A stretch of 64,000 nucleotides of DNA from Streptomyces sp. S.PNR 29 (GTDB taxonomy: Bacteria > Actinomycetota > Actinomycetes > Streptomycetales > Streptomycetaceae), in NCBI RefSeq assembly GCF_030386795.1, contig NZ_JANUQM010000003.1, forward strand, positions 620,001 to 684,000. Reading direction: 5' to 3'. The translations under genes were made by a program, and so were the position numbers. The notes beneath the pieces were generated by a model. That model was not told the DNA's origin. It made no database searches and saw nothing but the letters and a program-made list of their open reading frames with translations. Shown piece by piece: positions 54,078-64,000 of this stretch (positions are counted from its first letter, which is position 1; each line of letters begins with the position of its first letter).

Positions 54078-56078
54078 GTGAGCGACACCACCGATCTGAT
54101 GGGCGCACGTGTCGAGGAGACCGCTGCCGCGCCCGCCACGGACGCCTCCGCGCCTGCCACTGGTGCCGGCTCCCGGCGGCGCCGCGGTACCGGCCTTGAG
54201 GGCATGGTGCTGGCCGAGCTGCAGCAGGTCGCATCCGGCCTCGGCATCAGGGGCACCGCGCGCATGCGCAAGAGCCAGCTGATCGAGGTCATCAAGGAGG
54301 CGCAGGCCGGGGGGGCCGCCCCGGCCGCCAAGGCCGAGGCCGCCACCGAGACCAAGCCGAAGCGTCGCGCCACCTCCAGGTCCCGTACGGGCGACGAGGC
54401 CCCCGCCGCCGAGAAGGCCGCGAAGAAGGCCGCCGAGGCCCCCGCCGAGGCTCCCGCCGAGAAGGCCGTGGCCCAGCAGCAGATCGAGATCCCCGGCCAG
54501 CCCGCCAGTGAGGATGCTCCCACCGAGCGCCGCCGCCGCCGGGCCACCGCCGAGGCGGGCGCCCCGGCCGCGGCGCCCGAGACGGTCGCCGCCGAGGCGA
54601 AGAGTGAGCCGAAGGCCGAGACGCCCGCGCAGCAGCAGCCGCAGCAGGGCGAGGGCAAGTCCGACGCCGGAGACGGCGGCGAGGGCCGCCGGCGCGACCG
54701 CCGCGAGCGCGGCCGGGACCGCGACCGCGACCGCCGGGGCAAGGGCGACGACCAGCAGGGCCAGGGCGGCGGCGGTCAGCAGCGCCAGCAGCAGGGCCAG
54801 CAGGGCGGCGGTCGTCAGGACCGTCAGCAGGACGACGACGACTTCGAGGGCGGCCGCAGGGGCCGTCGCGGGCGCTACCGCGACCGCCGTGGCCGTCGTG
54901 GCCGCGACGACGTGCAGGAGCCGCAGATCGCCGAGGACGACGTCCTGATCCCGGTCGCGGGCATCCTGGACATCCTCGACAACTACGCCTTCATCCGCAC
55001 GTCCGGCTACCTGCCCGGTCCGAACGACGTGTACGTCTCCCTCGCCCAGGTCCGCAAGAACGGCCTGCGCAAGGGCGACCACATCACCGGTGCCGTGCGC
55101 CAGCCGAAGGAAGGCGAGCGCCGCGAGAAGTTCAACGCGCTGGTGCGTCTGGACTCCGTCAACGGCATGGCGCCCGAACACGGCCGTGGCCGCCCGGAGT
55201 TCAACAAGCTCACCCCGCTGTACCCGCAGGACCGCCTCCGGCTGGAGACGGACCCGGGCGTGCTGACCACCCGGATCATCGACCTGGTCTCGCCCATCGG
55301 CAAGGGCCAGCGTGGTCTGATCGTGGCCCCGCCGAAGACCGGTAAGACCATGATCATGCAGGCGATCGCCAACGCGATCACCCACAACAACCCCGAGTGC
55401 CACCTGATGGTCGTCCTCGTCGACGAGCGTCCTGAAGAGGTCACCGACATGCAGCGGTCGGTCAAGGGCGAGGTCATCTCCTCGACCTTCGACCGCCCGG
55501 CCGAGGACCACACCACGGTCGCCGAGCTCGCCATCGAGCGCGCCAAGCGCCTGGTGGAGCTGGGCCACGACGTCGTCGTGCTGCTCGACTCGATCACGCG
55601 TCTGGGCCGTGCGTACAACCTCGCCGCCCCGGCCTCCGGCCGCATCCTGTCCGGTGGTGTCGACTCGACCGCCCTGTACCCGCCGAAGCGCTTCTTCGGT
55701 GCGGCCCGCAACATCGAGGACGGCGGCTCGCTGACCATCCTCGCCACCGCCCTGGTGGACACCGGGTCCCGCATGGACGAGGTGATCTTCGAGGAGTTCA
55801 AGGGCACCGGCAACATGGAGCTCAAGCTCGACCGGAAGCTCGCCGACAAGCGCATCTTCCCGGCCGTCGACGTCGACGCGTCCGGTACGCGCAAGGAAGA
55901 GATCCTGCTGGGCGCCGAGGAGCTCAACATCGTCTGGAAGCTGCGCAGGGTGCTGCACGCGCTCGACCAGCAGCAGGCGATCGAGCTGCTCCTCGACAAG
56001 ATGAAGCAGACCAAGTCGAACGTCGAGTTCCTGATGCAGATCCAGAAGACGACCCCGACGCCGGGGAACGGCGACTGA
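54078..56078 (+). CDS. rho: Transcription termination factor Rho
   Basis: This 666-residue hexameric RNA-dependent ATPase terminates transcription. A rho N-domain ([32 protein letters not shown], near residue 35) is followed by an unusually long basic insertion (about 80-275). It is rich in Arg, Gly, Glu, Asp and Gln, with [23 protein letters not shown] and [22 protein letters not shown] runs. After this come the RNA-binding core ([26 protein letters not shown]), Walker A (PPKTGKT), Walker B ([15 protein letters not shown]) and the R- and Q-loops. The insertion is typical of high-G+C Gram-positive Rho. The GTG at 54078 follows GGAAGG, and a strong hairpin follows the gene. Confidence 0.97.
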   Translation: MSDTTDLMGARVEETAAAPATDASAPATGAGSRRRRGTGLEGMVLAELQQVASGLGIRGTARMRKSQLIEVIKEAQAGGAAPAAKAEAATETKPKRRATSRSRTGDEAPAAEKAAKKAAEAPAEAPAEKAVAQQQIEIPGQPASEDAPTERRRRRATAEAGAPAAAPETVAAEAKSEPKAETPAQQQPQQGEGKSDAGDGGEGRRRDRRERGRDRDRDRRGKGDDQQGQGGGGQQRQQQGQQGGGRQDRQQDDDDFEGGRRGRRGRYRDRRGRRGRDDVQEPQIAEDDVLIPVAGILDILDNYAFIRTSGYLPGPNDVYVSLAQVRKNGLRKGDHITGAVRQPKEGERREKFNALVRLDSVNGMAPEHGRGRPEFNKLTPLYPQDRLRLETDPGVLTTRIIDLVSPIGKGQRGLIVAPPKTGKTMIMQAIANAITHNNPECHLMVVLVDERPEEVTDMQRSVKGEVISSTFDRPAEDHTTVAELAIERAKRLVELGHDVVVLLDSITRLGRAYNLAAPASGRILSGGVDSTALYPPKRFFGAARNIEDGGSLTILATALVDTGSRMDEVIFEEFKGTGNMELKLDRKLADKRIFPAVDVDASGTRKEEILLGAEELNIVWKLRRVLHALDQQQAIELLLDKMKQTKSNVEFLMQIQKTTPTPGNGD

Positions 56079-56101
56079 GGTCACGCCTTCATAGAGGTCT
56101 C

Positions 56102-56139
56102 GTAAAGGGCCGCCCCTGTGACGGGGGCGGCCCTTTACG
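56102..56139 (+). terminator. Strong hairpin after rho
   Basis: A nearly perfect 16-bp stem (GTAAAGGGCCGCCCC... with ...GGGCGGCCCTTTAC) and a roughly 6-nt loop lies 23 bp after the rho stop. The paired ends supply CTTTAC in place of a T-tract. Confidence 0.85.
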
Positions 56140-56224
56140 CGTCATAGGACAGGTGTACGATCACGCTGCTTCGGGCCGTTTTTCATGCCCATGCCCGAAC
56201 TTCTGACCCTGAGGGGGGACATCC

Positions 56225-58042
56225 GTGGGTACATCCATGTCCGGGGGTGGCCGGCACAGACGCCGGATACGCATCGGCCTGCCCGTCGCCGCGGCCGGCG
56301 TGGCCGCCGCCGTCGCCGCCGCACTGCTGACCACGTCCGCCGGCGCCGCCACCGCCCTGCCGCAGCCGACGGTCAAGCCGGCCACCGGCTCGGTGTCGCT
56401 CGCCGAGCTGGAGAAGCGCGTCGCGGGCGCGGTCGCCGGTGACGACACCGCGGGGGAGACGACCAAGAAGTCCTCCCTGAGCGCGAGCACCACCACCAGC
56501 ACCGGCACCGTCGACCCGAAGATCATCGGCGGTTCGACCACCACCATCACCTCGGCGCCCTGGATGGCCCAGCTCTGGTACTACGACGACCAGGGCACCG
56601 CCGACGAGAGCGACGACCTGGGCTTCTTCTGCGGCGGCGCCGTCGTCGCGCCGACGAAGATCCTCACGGCCGCGCACTGCGTCAAGGGCTACAACTGGAA
56701 GGCGTACGGTGCCGTCGTCACCGGCACCGCCCAGCTGCCGACCACCGACAGCTCCGGCAACACCGACCTGCACGGCGGCACGGTCACCCTGCCGTGGCGG
56801 CAGTGGAACCACCCGTCGTACAACGCGACGACCATCGACAACGACATCGCGGTCATCACGCTGGCCAACCCCGTCAAGGCCACGCCGATCCGCATGACGA
56901 CGTCCGGCGACACCGCCTCGTACCAGGCCGGCACCAGCGCCAAGGTCTACGGCTGGGGCCGCACCAGCTCCACCAGCGACGACATCTCCGACACGCTGAA
57001 GACGGCCACGCTGCCCATCCAGTCGGACAGCACCTGCACCGGCGCCTACGGCAGCGACTTCGTCAAGGGCCACATGGTCTGCGCGGGCAACCCCGCCACC
57101 GGCAGCGACACCGGCACCACCTCCGCCTGCAACGGCGACTCCGGCGGCCCGCTGGTCGTCAACAACCGCATCGTGGGGGTCGTGTCCTGGGGCGTGGAGG
57201 ACTGCGTCGCCAAGGGCGCGTACAGCGTCTTCTCGAAGGTCAGCACGTACGTCGGCGCCGCCTACCCGCGCGTCGACGACACCAACCTCAGCGGCGACCA
57301 CAAGGCCGACCTGTGGGTCCGCAACGCCTCCACCAAGACCGGCTACTCCAAGGACTCCAAGGGCACCTCGTTCGCCGCGCGCGAGTCCTGGGGCAACTGG
57401 GACGGCGTCAACGTCGTCCTGCAGACCGACCTCGACCGGGACGGCTACCAGGACCTCGTGGTCCGCGAGAGCGCCACGGGCGACGTCTACTGGATGCACT
57501 ACGTCCAGTCGAGCGGCTCCTGGGCGACCAAGCAGATCTTCGACAACTGGAAGACCCGCACCCGCATCGTCGTCCCCGGTGACGTCACCGGCGACTACCT
57601 GCCCGACGTGCTCTCCGTCGACTCCTCCGGCGTCCTGTGGATCTACCCGGGCAAGGGCGACGGCACCTTCGCCACCCGCGTGAAGGTCGGCTCCGGCTGG
57701 AACCAGTACAACTCTCTGCGCGGCCACGGCGACTTCACCGGCGACGGCAAGACCGACCTGATCGCCCGCAGCAAGACGGGCAGCTACGTGTACCTGTACA
57801 AGGGCACCGGCAAGTCCGGCTCCGCCGCGTTCTCCAGCCGGATCAAGGTCCGCACCTGGAGCGGCTACAACGCCTTCGACGCGGTCGGCGACATCACCGG
57901 CGACGGCAAGGCCGACTTCCTGGCCCGTACGCCCGGCGGCACGCTGTACCTTTACCCCGGCACAGGCAAGGCGTCCAGCGAGATCTTCGCCACAAGGATC
58001 TCGCAGGGCACCGGCTTCCAGCAGTACGACATCTGGGGCTGA
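56225..58042 (+). CDS. Secreted trypsin-like serine protease with FG-GAP/VCBS repeats
   Basis: This 605-residue exported S1-family protease has an N-terminal twin-arginine-like basic stretch and signal (RRRIRIGLPVAAAGVAAAVAAALLTTSAGA). A propeptide-like linker of about 50 residues is followed by a chymotrypsin domain from IIGGSTTTI (near residue 100). The catalytic triad lies in LTAAHCVKG (His), TIDNDIAVITL (Asp) and CNGDSGGPLV (Ser). From about residue 355 come four or five calcium-binding FG-GAP repeats (DLDRDGYQDLVVRES; GDVTGDYLPDVLSVD; GDFTGDGKTDLIARS; GDITGDGKADFLART), likely a beta-propeller. The start is GTG. A terminator lies 37 bp on. Confidence 0.93.
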   Translation: MGTSMSGGGRHRRRIRIGLPVAAAGVAAAVAAALLTTSAGAATALPQPTVKPATGSVSLAELEKRVAGAVAGDDTAGETTKKSSLSASTTTSTGTVDPKIIGGSTTTITSAPWMAQLWYYDDQGTADESDDLGFFCGGAVVAPTKILTAAHCVKGYNWKAYGAVVTGTAQLPTTDSSGNTDLHGGTVTLPWRQWNHPSYNATTIDNDIAVITLANPVKATPIRMTTSGDTASYQAGTSAKVYGWGRTSSTSDDISDTLKTATLPIQSDSTCTGAYGSDFVKGHMVCAGNPATGSDTGTTSACNGDSGGPLVVNNRIVGVVSWGVEDCVAKGAYSVFSKVSTYVGAAYPRVDDTNLSGDHKADLWVRNASTKTGYSKDSKGTSFAARESWGNWDGVNVVLQTDLDRDGYQDLVVRESATGDVYWMHYVQSSGSWATKQIFDNWKTRTRIVVPGDVTGDYLPDVLSVDSSGVLWIYPGKGDGTFATRVKVGSGWNQYNSLRGHGDFTGDGKTDLIARSKTGSYVYLYKGTGKSGSAAFSSRIKVRTWSGYNAFDAVGDITGDGKADFLARTPGGTLYLYPGTGKASSEIFATRISQGTGFQQYDIWG

Positions 58043-58079
58043 ACTCGCAGGTGAACGAGGTACCCCCCGGTTGAACGAA

Positions 58080-58122
58080 CACGCTCTGTGCCCACCGTCC
58101 GAGGCGGTGGGCACAGAGCGTT
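58080..58122 (+). terminator. Terminator after the protease gene
   Basis: A perfect 17-bp stem (ACGCTCTGTGCCCACCG with CGGTGGGCACAGAGCGT) and a 7-nt loop, followed by TTGTG, lies 37 bp after the stop. It separates the protease from the LCP gene. Confidence 0.85.
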
Positions 58123-58250
58123 GTGCAACCCTTGGCCGAGATTCTCCGTCTTGCAGGGCGGAGCGACGAGGTGCGGTACAGGGTCTCGGCAAGAGACCAG
58201 GCCTGGCACTGACCTCAGGGGGTAACCGACCGACGAGAGCTGAGGAGCCC

Positions 58251-59390
58251 ATGTCCGCCGAGAGCACGCCAGTGCCCGGGATACCGGGAGAGCCCGGCAC
58301 CACCGGGCCACGCCGCCGCGCCAAGGGCCGACGCCGCAAACCCCGCGGCAAACGCCACAAAGCGCTGCTGGTCATGGCATGGACGGCCGCCGGAATCGTC
58401 GTCCTGGGCGGTACCGGCGCCGGGTACCTGTACTTCAAGCTCAACGGCAACATCGACAGCGTCGACATCGACCAGGCCCTCGGCACCGACCGCCCGGAGG
58501 CGGCCGACAACGGGTCGGAGAACATCCTCGTCCTCGGCTCCGACACCCGCGCCGGCAGCAACAAGAAGCTGGGCGGCGGCACCGACGACGGCAGCGCCCG
58601 CTCCGACACGGCGATGATCGTGCACGTCTACAAGGGCCACAAGAAGGCCAGCGTGGTCTCCATCCCGCGCGACACCCTCATCGACCGCCCCGAGTGCACC
58701 GACACCGACGGCAGGAAACATCCCGCGGAGGACGGAGTGATGTTCAACTCCGCCTACTCCACCGGCGGCGCCGCCTGCACCGTGAAGACCGTCGAGTCCA
58801 TCACCGACCTCCGTATGGACCACTACCTGGAGGTCGACTTCTCCGGCTTCCAGAAGCTCATCGACGAGCTCGGCGGTGTCGAGATCACCACCACCAAGGA
58901 CATCGACGACCCCGACAGTCACCTGAACCTCAAGGCCGGCACCCACATGCTGGACGGCGAGCAGGCCCTCGGCCTGGTCCGCACCCGCCACGGCGTCGGC
59001 GACGGCTCCGACCTCGGCCGCATCCAGCTCCAGCAGGCCTTCATCAAGGCCCTGGTCACCCAGGTCAAGAACGTCGGCATCTTCACCGACCCGACAAAGC
59101 TCTACGACCTCGCCGACACGGCCACCAAGACCGTGACGACCGACTCCGACCTCGGCTCGGTGAACTCCCTGATCTCCTTCGCCAACGGCCTGAAGGGCAT
59201 CAGCCCGTCGAACATGCACATGGTCACGATGCCGGTCGAGTACGACCCGGACGACCCCAACCGCGTCCTCCTGCAGAAGGCCAAGGCCAAGTCGATCTGG
59301 GAGGCCCTGAAGAACGACCGGCCGATCCCGAAGTCGGCGACGAAGGGCACGGCCACCGGCGAGGCCAAGGGCGTGGTGAGCGCCGGGTAG
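58251..59390 (+). CDS. LytR-CpsA-Psr (LCP) family protein
   Basis: This 379-residue membrane enzyme of the LCP family attaches anionic glycopolymers such as teichoic acids to peptidoglycan. A Lys/Arg-rich cytosolic tail ([12 protein letters not shown]) and one membrane span ([25 protein letters not shown], about 42-66) precede the extracellular LCP domain. The domain has [61 protein letters not shown] and [23 protein letters not shown], with the Arg and Asp residues that bind polyprenyl phosphate. The ATG follows GAGGAG. Confidence 0.94.
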   Translation: MSAESTPVPGIPGEPGTTGPRRRAKGRRRKPRGKRHKALLVMAWTAAGIVVLGGTGAGYLYFKLNGNIDSVDIDQALGTDRPEAADNGSENILVLGSDTRAGSNKKLGGGTDDGSARSDTAMIVHVYKGHKKASVVSIPRDTLIDRPECTDTDGRKHPAEDGVMFNSAYSTGGAACTVKTVESITDLRMDHYLEVDFSGFQKLIDELGGVEITTTKDIDDPDSHLNLKAGTHMLDGEQALGLVRTRHGVGDGSDLGRIQLQQAFIKALVTQVKNVGIFTDPTKLYDLADTATKTVTTDSDLGSVNSLISFANGLKGISPSNMHMVTMPVEYDPDDPNRVLLQKAKAKSIWEALKNDRPIPKSATKGTATGEAKGVVSAG

Positions 59391-59572
59391 GGGCGCGGGA
59401 CGGTGTCGATGTGCGGCTCCGCCGCGTGCACCCCTCACCCCCGGGAATACTCGACGGCGACCCCCGGTTTTGGGAGATGGCGCCAGTCCTGGCAGACTGG
59501 TACGTCGGCTCCGGTTCACGCTCCGCACCCCGCGGCAGCGACCCGGCGCCCTCCCGAAACCTAGGAGACACC

Positions 59573-59797
59573 TTGAAGCGCGACATCCACCCCGCGTACG
59601 TCGAGACGCAGGTCAGCTGCACCTGCGGCGCGTCGTTCACCACCCGCAGCACCATCGAGTCCGGCACCATCCGGGCCGAGGTCTGCTCCGAGTGCCACCC
59701 GTTCTACACGGGCAAGCAGAAGATCCTCGACACCGGTGGCCGTGTGGCCCGCTTCGAGGCCCGCTTCGGCAAGGCTGCCGCCGGCTCCAAGAAGTAG
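59573..59797 (+). CDS. rpmE: 50S ribosomal protein L31, zinc-binding form
   Basis: This 74-residue protein of the large ribosomal subunit carries four Cys (two in VSCTCGASF, two in [13 protein letters not shown]) that bind zinc. It is therefore the C+ form, which is replaced by the C- form under zinc shortage in Streptomyces. The start is TTG, supported by AGGAGA and the universal MKRDIHP N-terminus. It heads the translation-related run rpmE-prfA-prmC. Confidence 0.97.
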   Translation: MKRDIHPAYVETQVSCTCGASFTTRSTIESGTIRAEVCSECHPFYTGKQKILDTGGRVARFEARFGKAAAGSKK

Positions 59798-59847
59798 CGA
59801 GCCCCTCTTTCGCCGGTCCACGGCCGCGCGCCCCCCTTACAGGCGTG

Positions 59848-59866
59848 CGCCGGGGCCGGCGTTTTT
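59848..59866 (+). terminator. Short hairpin with T-tract after rpmE
   Basis: CGCCGG/CCGGCG with a 2-nt loop is followed by TTTTT, 50 bp after rpmE. The tight loop makes it weak, so read-through into prfA is likely. Confidence 0.5.
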
Positions 59867-59909
59867 GGTCGCCCGCCCTTCCCTTCCCAAGCAGTAGCAG
59901 GAGCCAAGA

Positions 59910-60989
<1,080 letters not shown>

Positions 60990-61026
60990 GGACTACGCAC
61001 GGACGAGTACGACACGGAGGACTTGC

Positions 61027-61872
61027 GTGAACCTGCTGCTCGCGGAGGTGGCCCAGGCCACCCAGCGGCTCGCCGACGCCGGCGTGCCCTCGCCGCGCAC
61101 CGACGCGGAGGAGCTCGCCGCGTTCGTGCACGGCGTCAAGCGCGGCGAGCTGCACTCCGTGAAGGACTCGGACTTCGACGCCCGGTACTGGGAGGTCGTC
61201 GCCCGCCGCGAGGCGCGCGAACCGCTCCAGCACATCACCGGGCGGGCCTACTTCCGGTACCTGGAACTCCAGGTCGGGCCCGGCGTGTTCGTGCCGCGGC
61301 CCGAGACCGAGTCCGTGGTCGGGTGGGCCATAGACGCCGTACGGGCCATGGACGTCGTCGAGCCGTGCATCGTGGACCTGTGCACCGGCTCCGGCGCCAT
61401 CGCGCTCGCCCTCGCCCAGGAGGTCCCGCGCTCCCGCGTGCACGCCGTGGAGCTGTCCGAGGACGCCCTGGTGTGGACCCGTAAGAACGTGGAGGGGTCC
61501 AGGGTCGAACTGCGCCAGGGAGACGCGCTGACGGCCTTCCCGGACCTCGACGGCCAGGTCGACCTGGTGATCTCCAACCCGCCGTACATCCCGCTCACCG
61601 AGTGGGAGTACGTCGCGCCCGAGGCACGGGACTACGACCCGCAGCTGGCCCTGTTCTCCGGCGAGGACGGCCTCGACCTCATCCGCGGCCTGGAACGCAC
61701 CGCGCACCGGCTGCTGCGCCCCGGCGGGGTCGTCGTCGTCGAGCACGCCGACACCCAGGGCGGCCAGGTGCCGTGGATCTTCGCCGAGGACCGGGGCTGG
61801 ACCGACGCCGCGGATCATCCCGACCTCAACAACCGTCCCCGTTTCGCCACGGCCCGCAAGGCGCTGCCGTGA
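61027..61872 (+). CDS. prmC: Release-factor glutamine methyltransferase
   Basis: This 281-residue SAM-dependent enzyme methylates the GGQ glutamine of release factors. It has the N-terminal helical domain, the SAM motif VDLCTGSGAIALALA near residue 117 and the catalytic NPPY at 184-187 (LVISNPPYIPL). The GTG at 61027 lies 38 bp after prfA, so the enzyme and its substrate are co-expressed. Confidence 0.97.
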   Translation: MNLLLAEVAQATQRLADAGVPSPRTDAEELAAFVHGVKRGELHSVKDSDFDARYWEVVARREAREPLQHITGRAYFRYLELQVGPGVFVPRPETESVVGWAIDAVRAMDVVEPCIVDLCTGSGAIALALAQEVPRSRVHAVELSEDALVWTRKNVEGSRVELRQGDALTAFPDLDGQVDLVISNPPYIPLTEWEYVAPEARDYDPQLALFSGEDGLDLIRGLERTAHRLLRPGGVVVVEHADTQGGQVPWIFAEDRGWTDAADHPDLNNRPRFATARKALP

Positions 61873-61951
61873 GCACCCCGCAGTCCTCGCAGTCCCCGCA
61901 GTCTTCGAAGACTTCACCCCAGCAGCACGTGTACGAGGAGGCCAGCTAAAG

Positions 61952-62599
61952 ATGGCACGGCGATACGACACCAATGACGCGACCGACCGCGCGACCGGTC
62001 TGCGTGAGGCCGCGTCCGCCGTCCGCCGTGGCGAGCTCGTGGTGCTGCCGACGGACACGGTGTACGGCATCGGCGCCGACGCGTTCTCCGCGGAGGCCGT
62101 CGCGGACCTGCTGGAGGCCAAGGGGCGGGGCCGCAACATGCCCACCCCCGTCCTGATCGGCTCCCCGAACACGCTTCACGGTCTCGTCACCGACTTCTCC
62201 GAGCTGGCCTGGGAGCTGGTGGACGCGTTCTGGCCGGGCGCGCTGACGCTCGTGGCGCGGCACCAGCCGTCCCTGCAGTGGGACCTCGGGGACACCCGGG
62301 GCACGGTCGCCGTGCGCATGCCGCTGCACCCGGTCGCCATCGAGCTGCTGACGGAGGTCGGCCCCATGGCCGTCTCGTCCGCCAATCTCACCGGGCACCC
62401 GGCGCCGGAGGACTGTGACGCCGCGCAGGAGATGCTCGGCGACTCCGTCTCCGTCTACCTGGACGGCGGCCCGACGCCCGGCAACGTCCCCTCCTCGATC
62501 GTCGACGTCACCCGTGAGGTGCCGCTGCTGCTGCGTGAGGGCGCGTTGTCGGCGGACGAGCTGCGCAAGGTCGTACCCGACCTCGAGGTGGCGAATTGA
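61952..62599 (+). CDS. L-threonylcarbamoyladenylate synthase (Sua5/YciO/YrdC family)
   Basis: This 215-residue enzyme makes threonylcarbamoyl-AMP for the t6A modification of tRNAs reading ANN codons. The YrdC fold is clear: GELVVLPTDTVYGIGADAFSAEAV near residue 27, RNMPTPVLIGSP, FWPGALTLVARHQP, TVAVRMPLHPVAIELL and GPMAVSSANLTGHPAP. It lacks the C-terminal Sua5 domain, so it is the short form. The ATG is 79 bp after prmC, and its stop overlaps the next gene. Confidence 0.95.
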   Translation: MARRYDTNDATDRATGLREAASAVRRGELVVLPTDTVYGIGADAFSAEAVADLLEAKGRGRNMPTPVLIGSPNTLHGLVTDFSELAWELVDAFWPGALTLVARHQPSLQWDLGDTRGTVAVRMPLHPVAIELLTEVGPMAVSSANLTGHPAPEDCDAAQEMLGDSVSVYLDGGPTPGNVPSSIVDVTREVPLLLREGALSADELRKVVPDLEVAN

Positions 62600-63276
62600 C
62601 GGCCCCTGACGCGGGGCGTGGCATAGGCAACGGGGAAAGCGCGGCGGAGATCACGACGACGTTCGTGGGGCTTCCCCGCGACAGCTTCCGCATCCTCCAC
62701 GTCAGCACCGGCAACGTGTGCCGCTCGCCCATCACCGAGCGGCTGACCCGTCATTTCGTCCAGGAGCGGCTCGGCATCCTGGGCGGCGGGCTGATCGTGG
62801 AGAGCGCGGGCACCTGGGGGCACGAGGGTGCGCCCATGGAGGCCCACGCGGAGACCGTGCTGGCCGACTTCGGCGCGGATGCCTCCGGCTTCGTCGGCCG
62901 GGAGCTGCTGGACGAGCACGTGATCCGTGCCGACCTGGTGCTGACGGCGACCCGCGATCACCGCGCCCAGGTCATCTCCATGGGTCACTCGGCGGGCCTG
63001 CGCACCTTCACGCTGAAGGAGTTCACCCGCCTGGTGAAGGCGATCGACCCGGCCACCCTGCCGCCCCTGGAGGAGGGCGTGGTCGCCCGCGCCCGCGCCC
63101 TGGTCCGCGCCGCCGCCGCGCTCCGCGGCTGGCTGCTCGCGCCCACGGCCGAGGCGGACGAGGTGTACGACCCGTACGGGGCCCCGCTGACGTTCTTCCG
63201 GTCCATCGGCGAGGAGATACACCAGGCGCTGGATCCGGTGGTCACGGCGCTGACGGGGGTTCCCGCGCGTACGTAG
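62596..63276 (+). CDS. Low-molecular-weight tyrosine phosphatase homologue with Ser in place of catalytic Cys
   Basis: This 226-residue protein has the LMW-PTP fold, but the signature loop that should be CX5RS reads STGNVCRSP. Residue 37 is Ser (AGC at 62704-62706), with Arg43 and Ser44 retained and a Cys at 42 just before the Arg. The general-acid loop is present as VYDPYGAP. With Ser as nucleophile, phosphatase activity should be very low, so it may be a phosphotyrosine- or metabolite-binding protein. The N-terminal 30 residues are an extension. It starts at a TTG overlapping the Sua5-type stop (TTGA). The arsenate reductase label of some relatives is also doubtful without the Cys. Confidence 0.88.
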   Translation: MTAPDAGRGIGNGESAAEITTTFVGLPRDSFRILHVSTGNVCRSPITERLTRHFVQERLGILGGGLIVESAGTWGHEGAPMEAHAETVLADFGADASGFVGRELLDEHVIRADLVLTATRDHRAQVISMGHSAGLRTFTLKEFTRLVKAIDPATLPPLEEGVVARARALVRAAAALRGWLLAPTAEADEVYDPYGAPLTFFRSIGEEIHQALDPVVTALTGVPART

Positions 63277-63678
63277 GCGGCATCGCGGAGGGGGCGCGGT
63301 ACGGAGGGTTTGCGCGGGACGGTGGGTGGTCGCTCGGGCGCCCTGTGGGGGGCGTGGGCCGGTCGGGTGGTGCGGTGTGGTCGGGTCGGCCTGGCGGCAG
63401 CGCCGTGGCCGGTGGTGGGTGGGCGGCTGAGGTGGTGTGTGGCGATGGGTGGCCTGGTGCGGGCCGGGGGCTCGGGGCGTGTGGTCGTGTGCCGTGGGGT
63501 GGTGGGCTGGGGGAGGCCCGCGCGGTGTGCGGCGGGGTTCGTGCCTGTCGGGGTGTGCGTGCCGGAGCGGTGCCCGGGGGTCGGGGCCGGTCGCAGGAAT
63601 GGGTGGTAACACCGGGCACCCCAGGCGTCCCCGGCCTACATTGGACGTACGTCACCGTCGACGCCCCGGAGCGCACCA
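63277..63678. other. 402-bp G-rich intergenic region before glyA
   Basis: This region is strongly G-biased on the plus strand from about 63290 to 63600, with many GGG and GTGGG runs. No convincing gene or hairpin is seen, and the minus-strand frame gives Pro/His/Thr-rich nonsense. The glyA promoter should lie in the last 80 bp. Confidence 0.5.
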
Positions 63679-64000
63679 TGTCGGTCACCCATGCCCCCAC
63701 GGCCGATGTCCTGCGGCGGCAGGACCCCGAGCTGGCCGAGATCCTGCTCGGGGAGCTCGACCGGCAGTCGACGACGCTGCAGTTGATCGCCGCCGAGAAC
63801 TTCACGTCGCCGGCGGTGCTGGCCGCGCTCGGCTCACCCCTCGCCAACAAGTACGCCGAGGGCTACCCGGGGGCGCGGCACCACGGTGGCTGTGAGCTCG
63901 TCGACGTCGCCGAGAGCATCGCCGTGGAGCGGGCCAGGACGCTGTTCGGGGCCGTACACGCCAATGTGCAGCCGCACTCGGGATCGTCGGCGGTACTGGC
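63679..64000 (+). CDS. glyA: Serine hydroxymethyltransferase (N-terminal part; cut by window end)
   Basis: This PLP enzyme interconverts serine and glycine with tetrahydrofolate. The 107 readable residues carry [32 protein letters not shown] and [25 protein letters not shown], which are hallmark segments of the substrate and PLP-phosphate region. [16 protein letters not shown] near the edge is the start of the PLP-binding domain. The active-site Lys lies beyond the window. The ATG at 63679 is preceded by CGGAG. Confidence 0.95.

Noticed and set aside
63277..63678. Glycine riboswitch upstream of glyA
   Set aside because: I looked for paired stems typical of glycine aptamers and found only G-rich low-complexity sequence.

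Overview
The window is about 72% G+C, has strong GC3 bias and many GTG and TTG starts. It carries Streptomyces hallmarks: a conservon (sensor kinase, roadblock, DUF742 and GTPase genes), a fused E2-E1 2-oxoglutarate dehydrogenase, ClgR and HspR type sites before lon, and a LAXTG surface protein. From memory, the gene order (malic enzyme, kgd, lon, conservon, ligD/ku, tRNA-Arg, lysA-hom-thrC-thrB-rho-rpmE-prfA-prmC-glyA) matches the core-chromosome stretch around SCO5258-SCO5364 of S. coelicolor. It is therefore mostly a core Streptomyces region with small accessory scars.

Layout. Positions 1-2602 hold an amino-acid ABC transporter operon on the minus strand. Next come malic enzyme, a quinone-oxidoreductase-like protein, a small HTH/Clp-N pair behind two palindromes, and a DUF4097/PadR pair with its own operator (3368-9088). 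Positions 9232-15574 (minus) hold DUF6104, 2-oxoglutarate dehydrogenase and a two-component system. Lon protease (16328) sits behind well-formed ClgR and HAIR boxes. A MarR regulator and a PP2C-like protein lead to the conservon at 20711-25110, followed by a StyA-like flavin monooxygenase. Positions 26419-37929 hold an NlpC/P60 hydrolase, a TetR regulator, a divergent pair of diiron proteins (AurF-type and ferritin-like), a RodA/PBP cell-wall pair, an Asn/Gly-rich SH3 protein, a histidine kinase with a lipoprotein, and a tyrosine phosphatase. The end-joining genes ligD (polymerase domain) and ku diverge at about 40.4 kb.

Positions 41.7-46.6 kb are accessory and scarred. A Gly-rich LAXTG surface protein is followed by 3' ends of a PIN toxin gene, a histidine kinase gene, a ferric-reductase-like gene and an FMN-binding protein gene, left by deletions. 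Next come a SnoaL-like/HxlR divergent pair and a 1.1-kb islet holding a VapBC-type toxin-antitoxin pair. The islet is bounded by an intact tRNA-Arg(CCG) and a 69-bp direct repeat carrying the 3' part of that tRNA, which looks like the remnant of an integrated element.

From 46.8 kb the core resumes with a receiver-only regulator and NrtL, an ArgS-derived protein, both apparently leaderless. The aspartate-family amino-acid genes lysA, hom, thrC and thrB follow, then rho, a secreted trypsin-like protease with FG-GAP repeats, an LCP cell-wall ligase, rpmE, prfA, prmC and a Sua5-type gene. Next is a low-molecular-weight phosphatase homologue whose catalytic Cys is Ser, and then the start of glyA, cut by the window edge.
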